DNA from: Tubiluchus corallicola | Lineage: Eukaryota; Priapulida; Priapulimorpha; Priapulimorphida; Tubiluchidae | Reading direction: 5' to 3' | Assembly: GCA_030141605.1 (NCBI GenBank) | Contig: JAQGDQ010000205.1 | Coordinates: 126,001 to 190,000 of the forward strand | DNA: 64,000 nucleotides | Part shown: one piece after another, positions 58,737-64,000 of the stretch | Numbering within the stretch: the first letter of the stretch is position 1 | Layout of the letters: the number at the start of each line of letters is the position of its first letter | The notes under the pieces: model-generated | The model's database searches: none | What the model was told of the DNA's origin: nothing | What the model saw: the letters and a program-made list of their open reading frames with translations, nothing else | Translations under genes and position numbers: made by a program

Positions 58737-60353
58737 TGCTCGAATTTAAAAGTTTCGCTGCGCTTAAAACACCTTTTTACTTTTCCTTCACAATTTTCTT
58801 TCTGTTTAATGCACACAAATCTGCCGGCTCAGATATACAAGCTGAATGCCGCAAAGGTTTTTGTGCAAGTAAATTTTTCATGATTGCAACTGATTGTTTA
58901 CAACCTGTTGCAAGGCAACTCTGTATGTATAGCACTGATTGCTAATTAGATTAGGAAATAGGGAGTGATTTTTCCGCCTGGCTAATGAAGCCAGTTCAGA
59001 ATCATCATTACGTGTGATCTCCGTTTATAGATCACTGGCTTATAATGAAAACCTACATGACGAATGTTATTTTCTCGATCTCCTAATGTTTTCGTACATG
59101 TTATTTTGCGGTCTACTACAGTCTACGTTTTTCTTTGCGTAATCTCGAGCGGAAAACCTACCTCGCGAAAAATGAAAACTTTTAATAACGAGATATGCGC
59201 ATGAATTATGATATCAAAGTTTGCATCGGTTGGTCCTTTCAGCTTTCGGACATAAAAAATGTCGCACCTTTTAGGATTTGATTGTAGAGGTGAACTTATC
59301 GGAGGAAAGCTCACGGCAGTTATTAGCAGGGCTGGATCTCTCTATTAGTCATTAACAGTTAGTCAGGTACCAAACCAGCAAGTTTACCAAACCAGCGAGT
59401 TGGGCAGATATCAGGTTATTTAGGCGAGAGCAAGCAACACTTTTAATAGGGACATTTAGTGCGTAACTAGGTCTTCACCTGGCGCCAAATTTTGAGAGGC
59501 GCTAGATTCAGAGATTCTATGTTAAAGAATTCTCCTCTTTGGAAAATGCGTATTCTTTCATATTCATATAAAATGCCTATTTTATAACACACCACAAGCA
59601 GTTACTCTATTTCGTGAGTATAAGAATCCTACAAAAACCGAGTATACTTATTACATAAACAATACCACACCACAAGCAGTTGCACCGTCTAATTATACAC
59701 AAAGTATGCATTACAAAGAGCATAACGCTATGCATAATTAACAATATCCATGTAGGTAGCAGCGACGATTTTTGTGTTTCCAATTATAAATAAGTAAGTA
59801 ATTGTGTTTTGTACTTCATAATAATAAATTATCAAATTCCTAATAGAAATGGGCTGAACGGAAAGCCCAGGGCGCGTAATGTCTTGATACCGCCTGCAGG
59901 CCGTATTCACCTGGCTATTCGTATTTTGATAAGACTGGGTTTGGCGATTATTATAGCGGTAGTAACTGCAGCACTGCACGCAATAGTACTTCGTTAATGC
60001 TGTGTGATTATCATAGAAAATTGTTAAGGTTAAGCTTTTTCCGAGAGTTAAGCTTACCTAATTGTTTTTTGCTTTTAAAGCACGGGGTTTGTGCCGCTTA
60101 TCGCAGATTATCACCGTTTCCCAAACGATTTGCACGTACGCTTACAACAACCATAATCAGGCAAATAAATTTTGGCTTGTTTCTGCTTTTCTAGCTGCCT
60201 TGCAAGTGGCGGTCCCTATGTTTGACTTTCGTCACGTTGTATCAGTTGTTTACAAACATTCTTACCCTCACTTTCTGATTGATACAGTATTTAACTTTTG
60301 TCTAATGTTGATCCCCTTGTGCATCAAAGTGGGCACGATTGCCTTACTACTTT
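58737..60353. promoter_or_regulatory. Divergent CFAP20/DCAF11 intergenic region
   Basis: 1.6 kb separates the two start codons and should contain both promoters or a shared one. A strong minus-strand donor (AG|GTAAGC) near 60055 could end a CFAP20 5' non-coding exon. No TATA box or initiator could be assigned with confidence. A 62-codon open frame at 59809-59997 with a hydrophobic C-terminal segment is of uncertain meaning. Confidence 0.4.
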
Positions 60354-63300
60354 ATGGGCAGCCGAATATCTCGAAGAATTAGGAGAAATATGAACGACAA
60401 TGACGAAGAAGATGGTAATGAACGAAGGCCACAGCAGGCTTTTGGCGATGATCTGGGGGATGACGAACCAATGGATCTGGCCACAGTACTTCGATATCTG
60501 ATACAAAGGTAATAGGAACAACTGGAATAACTTTCAAATGCAGCTGTCTGAAAATAGAGAGGTGCGTGACTATTTAAAAAAATATCGCGGTTGCTTGTCA
60601 GGGCTGGTGCTAGGAAGTTCGGGGCTAAATTAGAAAATTGAATGGGGGCCCTCTGCCCTACAAAAGCTGAAAATTGATGTTTTGTGCTTCACGGGAATAT
60701 TCAAATATCTCGATCAGGAATAAACAACAACAAGGAGGCTATTCGTGGCTTTAATTCCGAATGGTACCGACAGAAAAGTTGGCTTTGCGGCTGTGAAATA
60801 AAAAATGCATTGTTTTGTTTCGCATGTTTGCTGTTTGGAGGTGATGTAACTTTTCTGAAGCACCACCCCCACTAATTCTAGGTACGAGCTGCCACTTGCT
60901 TAATTCAATTCAATTCAGTTTATTTATTTCACTTCAATAGTATATCATACTAGTAGTATACATTTTACATTCATGTAATGTATGTCATTGCATAATTTTA
61001 GTTCAAGTTAACAGATGTAATGATAACAATTAGTATCTATTTACGATAATACTACTGCAGTAATTCAAGAAGCTTATAATAGCTTGCAAGAATGGCTGAA
61101 TGTGAAATAGAAACAAGGGGGACAATCTCTATACAAAAGCATGTAGAAAAGGAATAAGTAAAAAATGTTATGGCTGAAATGAGAAAAGAACAGAAAAAGA
61201 TATGAGAATTATACTTATGTTAGCACCAACGTGCTTCGTGTAGTACGCTATTCTCCTACGCTAAGATTAAACTAAATCACGTGTTTATGCACGGTGGTGC
61301 ACTTTGCACAACTAATGCATTGGGGCTCGCCAGTTACCTTTTTTAAAAGCTGACAAACTGAAATTACAAAACAAATAAACAAGCTACCAGTAAAAAACAT
61401 TGAAACATAGGTATAAGATATCACATTGAATAATTTCAGTACATTCACAGTATCAAGAAACTTTGTACATGCTGGTCACTCATTAATTTATTATAGTGCC
61501 TCATCTCGAGCGTGTTCGCGGGGCCCCCTCTTGGCTCAGGGCCCAAATTGAAGAAATCGGTCAAATAGGCTTATCACTGCCCCTGTTGCTAATGAGAGAT
61601 ATGATGTGAATATTGTTGATTGAGAATTGAGCACAGGCTTCTAAGCTAAAGCCATCGATGTTTTTAGACTATCATTCCTTGTAATATCAGTGAATGGACA
61701 TCATAAGGCAGCATGTCTGTTTGTAAGAAAAATTTGAAACTTGGAGTTTAAAAGTACATCACCACTTACTAGTACGTTATCAGGTACTTTGAAATTGTGT
61801 TATACATAACATAAGCAATTTCAGCATGTTGCATTAATTGTTGTTTAGGTCATGGTAATTTATAAGATTGTTCATAGCCTGACAGGGGATCTTGGATCAC
61901 CTTCAGGCTTCTTTTTCTGACTTTTTGACTCATGAAATCTGGGTTTCAAAGTAAATTCACGTATGGAATAGAACTCCAGCCTTGCTATTATGCAGAATTT
62001 TTATTCAGCAATAGAAGATCTAAATAACTATTTGCCATTAATGTGAGCTGATCTTTAAGTCTTATGGGTCTGAAGAGATTTCTGAGAAATTAGTGTTGGC
62101 TCGTGTATAGGCACTGTGGAACTGCAGCACCCCCTGTTTTCACTAAATATTTTCAATTCAATATAATGAGTCTTTTTTCTTTAATTTTTTCATTTCACTT
62201 GTACATACTTGTTGTAAATCCTTGTACAGAACCAGAGCACGTGACAGAACTGTGTGCTTTACAACTCCAGCGATGGAGTGTTTGGCTGTTGTGTGCATGT
62301 GACCATGTGCACATGTCTGAGATAAGAAACTGCATACTAGGTAGAGAGAGCACTACCGACCCTGTTGTGCAAGTAGTGCTTCTTTTTGACTTAGCGTGTG
62401 TTATGCTTAAACACCATGTACCATATTCTTGAATGTGATAAACTGCAGAATTAGACGATTATCCTGCTTCCGCCTATTCTATTTAATTCATAGCTTTTTT
62501 TGGTTCTTTTATTTTACAGAAATTTTTAATAATTTAATCATGGCTTTCTTGCATCCCAAGAAATAATAAAAAATTCTGAAGCAACTCCCCCACTATAATC
62601 TCTGCTATGAGCCGTCGCTGTTAAAAATTTTGTCTAGTGAACAAATATTCATGTTATTATCTTGGTATTTAAAATTAGTGCTGTTGCTGTTTAAAAAGGT
62701 TTTGATACCAGTTAGTTACATTTCCTGACCAGTTAATATTGTAAATAAGTAAGTAAAATTTTTATTTCAAACTAAAAGTTCGTAGAATACACATAATACA
62801 TATACACATAAAATTTACATAAAGAATGATTTACACAGATATATGTCAGATATGATAATATAGCTGAAACTCTTCTGTAGTTTTCCTTAGACATTGTGCG
62901 ATTTGTGCACCTACTAAATAATACTAATTTCGTAATGTATATCGAGTTCTAGTGGGCAAGTAAGAGTAATCCGTGGACGCGACATGGGGATTGGTCGCTT
63001 GTTGGACATGTCTGATGATGACGACGAAGAGGAGGATGAAGATTTTGTTCCCGCTGCTGGTGATCCTAATGGTATGTTACCTCAGAATCTTAAAAATGTG
63101 GCCTTTTCCATTGAATTTGCATAGCATTTACTGCTACTTATAATGCAGAAGCATTAATACTTTCTGCACAAAATGAGATATCTCAAACCTTGCATTTTTT
63201 GCTTGATCGTAGAATTAAAAACCAGTTGCCGTTCATTTAATATTTGAACCCTGTTTTAGTTTCTTTTGTCTATTTGCAGTTCAAGTTGACCCAGACACAA

Positions 63301-63970
63301 AAAATATAGATGTAAGTTTCTTTTTTTATAACTTAACCACTTTCACATCACATTTTATTAGTGTAGAAGCAAGGGGACTAGCGTGAGAGTAAGTGGATAC
63401 GGTGACAAGTTTTCATGCTGGCTACAGCTTACTATTTTGCGACTGGTGTTGACACATTGCTTTTTTACTGCGTTTGTCACTTCACGTCCTTAATAATTTA
63501 AAATGAACATGCCATGTGGTCGTGACTTTAAGGCAATGTGCAATATCACATTTCTATTGCTAGAAACTTCCTATTGTACATTGAAATATGCTGAACTTCC
63601 TGAAAGCCTTTATCTTTCTTTTAAAGATCATCTCAGTTATTCAGCTCTTTTTTGGATTTGACGTTTTGCGTTTTTCTTGTCGCCTTCTTATTTTAATTGA
63701 AAAATGCTTTTAATCTTTTGAAGTCATATTTGCCACCATATTAACTCTCTGTTTTAAACTATTTCTTAGCATTTTATATGGCTGTTTAAGTTGTAGTACA
63801 TGCAGAACAAACCGCACAAAGTTTAGCTATATTAAGTAAATGGGCAACCTGAATTGTTTTTGCATTGTTTCTTTGTTTAGGATCATGAAATAAGGCAACA
63901 AGTTTTGTTGCATACAGGTCAACATTGTAAGCACAGATGTACAAGAAGCTTTCCAGGAATTCTTTATGAA
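60354..63970 (+). CDS. DCAF11: DDB1- and CUL4-associated factor 11, 5' part
   Basis: Four exons, 60354-60508, 62953-63071, 63280-63311 and 63881-63970, join in frame to about 132 residues; the gene continues past the right edge. The start MGSRISRR and the block DLATVLRYLIQ followed by GQVRVIRG match the conserved N-terminal region of DCAF11. After it come an acidic stretch (MSDDDDEEEDEDF), DPDTKNIDDHEIRQQVLLHT and GQ, and RSFPGILYE, all in the expected order before the WD40 repeats. The WD40 propeller itself is outside the window. DCAF11 is a WD40 substrate receptor of the CUL4-DDB1 ubiquitin ligase, mainly nuclear. Intron 1 (2.4 kb) contains a hAT relic and repeat B. The call rests on the N-terminal part only, so it is slightly less certain than for the complete genes. 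Confidence 0.87.
60599..61585 (+). mobile_element. hAT-family transposon relic in DCAF11 intron 1
   Basis: Ends CAGGGCTGGTGCTAGG and, at the right, the reverse complement of CAGGGGCAGTGATAAGCC, each followed inward by GGGGGCCC sequence. Flanks TTGCTTGT and TTGCTAAT agree at 6 of 8 bases, as expected for an old 8-bp hAT target duplication. Inside, at about 60741-60860, a frame reads RGFNSEWYRQKSWLCGCEIK then NALFCFACLLFGGD, the TTF-type zinc-finger start of hAT transposases (W ... FCF-C-LFGG). The remaining transposase is deleted. Confidence 0.8.
60902..61010 (+). repeat. (TTCAA)n / TTTATTT-rich tract
   Basis: The short run AATTCAATTCAATTCAG followed by TTTATTTATTTC resembles 7643-7670 (TCAATTCAATTCAATTTAGC then TTTTATTTCGG) in the E75 intron. 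It may be the tail of a shared dispersed element. Homology beyond the tract was not established. Confidence 0.35.
62103..62321 (+). repeat. Dispersed repeat family B, copy 2
   Basis: About 219 bp, the inverted counterpart of 42104-42319, located in DCAF11 intron 1 in sense orientation. It shares the end block CATGTGCACATGTCTGAG and the other block containing GTGGAACTGCAGCACCCC. Confidence 0.8.
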
Positions 63971-64000
63971 GTAGGTGCTTTGTAATTTATTATATTCATT

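Overview
This is an AT-rich, intron-rich animal nuclear sequence. Every gene has GT-AG introns of about 0.1 to 3 kb, and simple repeats and decayed transposons are abundant. An E75-type nuclear receptor, the protostome ecdysone-induced member of NR1D, points to a protostome invertebrate (mollusc or other spiralian, or a non-insect ecdysozoan). I cannot name the species from sequence alone.

Eight protein-coding genes can be supported, most to splice-site precision. In order they are: E75 nuclear receptor (+, 5' end not identified, from 2808 to 10926); an ankyrin-repeat/SOCS-box (ASB) substrate receptor (-, 17221 to 15222); RPA2, the 32-kDa subunit of replication protein A (-, 27851 to 22630, 8 exons); an ABHD14-family alpha/beta hydrolase (+, 32533-36481, 4 coding exons); Mediator subunit MED4 (+, 40006-45137, 6 exons); dihydrodiol dehydrogenase DHDH of the Gfo/Idh/MocA family (+, 47698-52310, 6 exons); the ciliary protein CFAP20 (-, 58736 to 54294, 5 exons); and the first four coding exons of DCAF11, a CUL4-DDB1 substrate receptor (+, from 60354, running off the right edge). 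They are unrelated housekeeping or regulatory genes, not an operon. CFAP20 and DCAF11 are divergent, with about 1.6 kb between their start codons. Six gene models were checked by exon length and phase and join in frame from ATG to stop. E75 and DCAF11 join in frame across the exons visible here.

Introns and intergenic DNA carry most of the unusual structure. There are three pentanucleotide arrays, two of them with block-like variant structure, and two TA-flanked terminal-inverted-repeat elements (ABHD14 intron 3, DHDH intron 2). There is one convincing hAT remnant (DCAF11 intron 1) and one probable one (CFAP20 intron 4). A small inverted-repeat element with telomere-like TTAGGG core occurs twice. 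Three further dispersed repeat families are each seen twice in the window. There are also a tRNA-derived SINE-like sequence and three decayed non-LTR retrotransposon fragments.

The observations I would check first are a 39-nt in-frame cassette microexon in the E75 DNA-binding-domain extension and a tandem repeat that has copied the MED4 exon 5 splice donor, where use of the second donor would add 13 codons in frame. I saw no CRISPR array, no rRNA, no intact mobile element and no evidence of a new multi-gene system.
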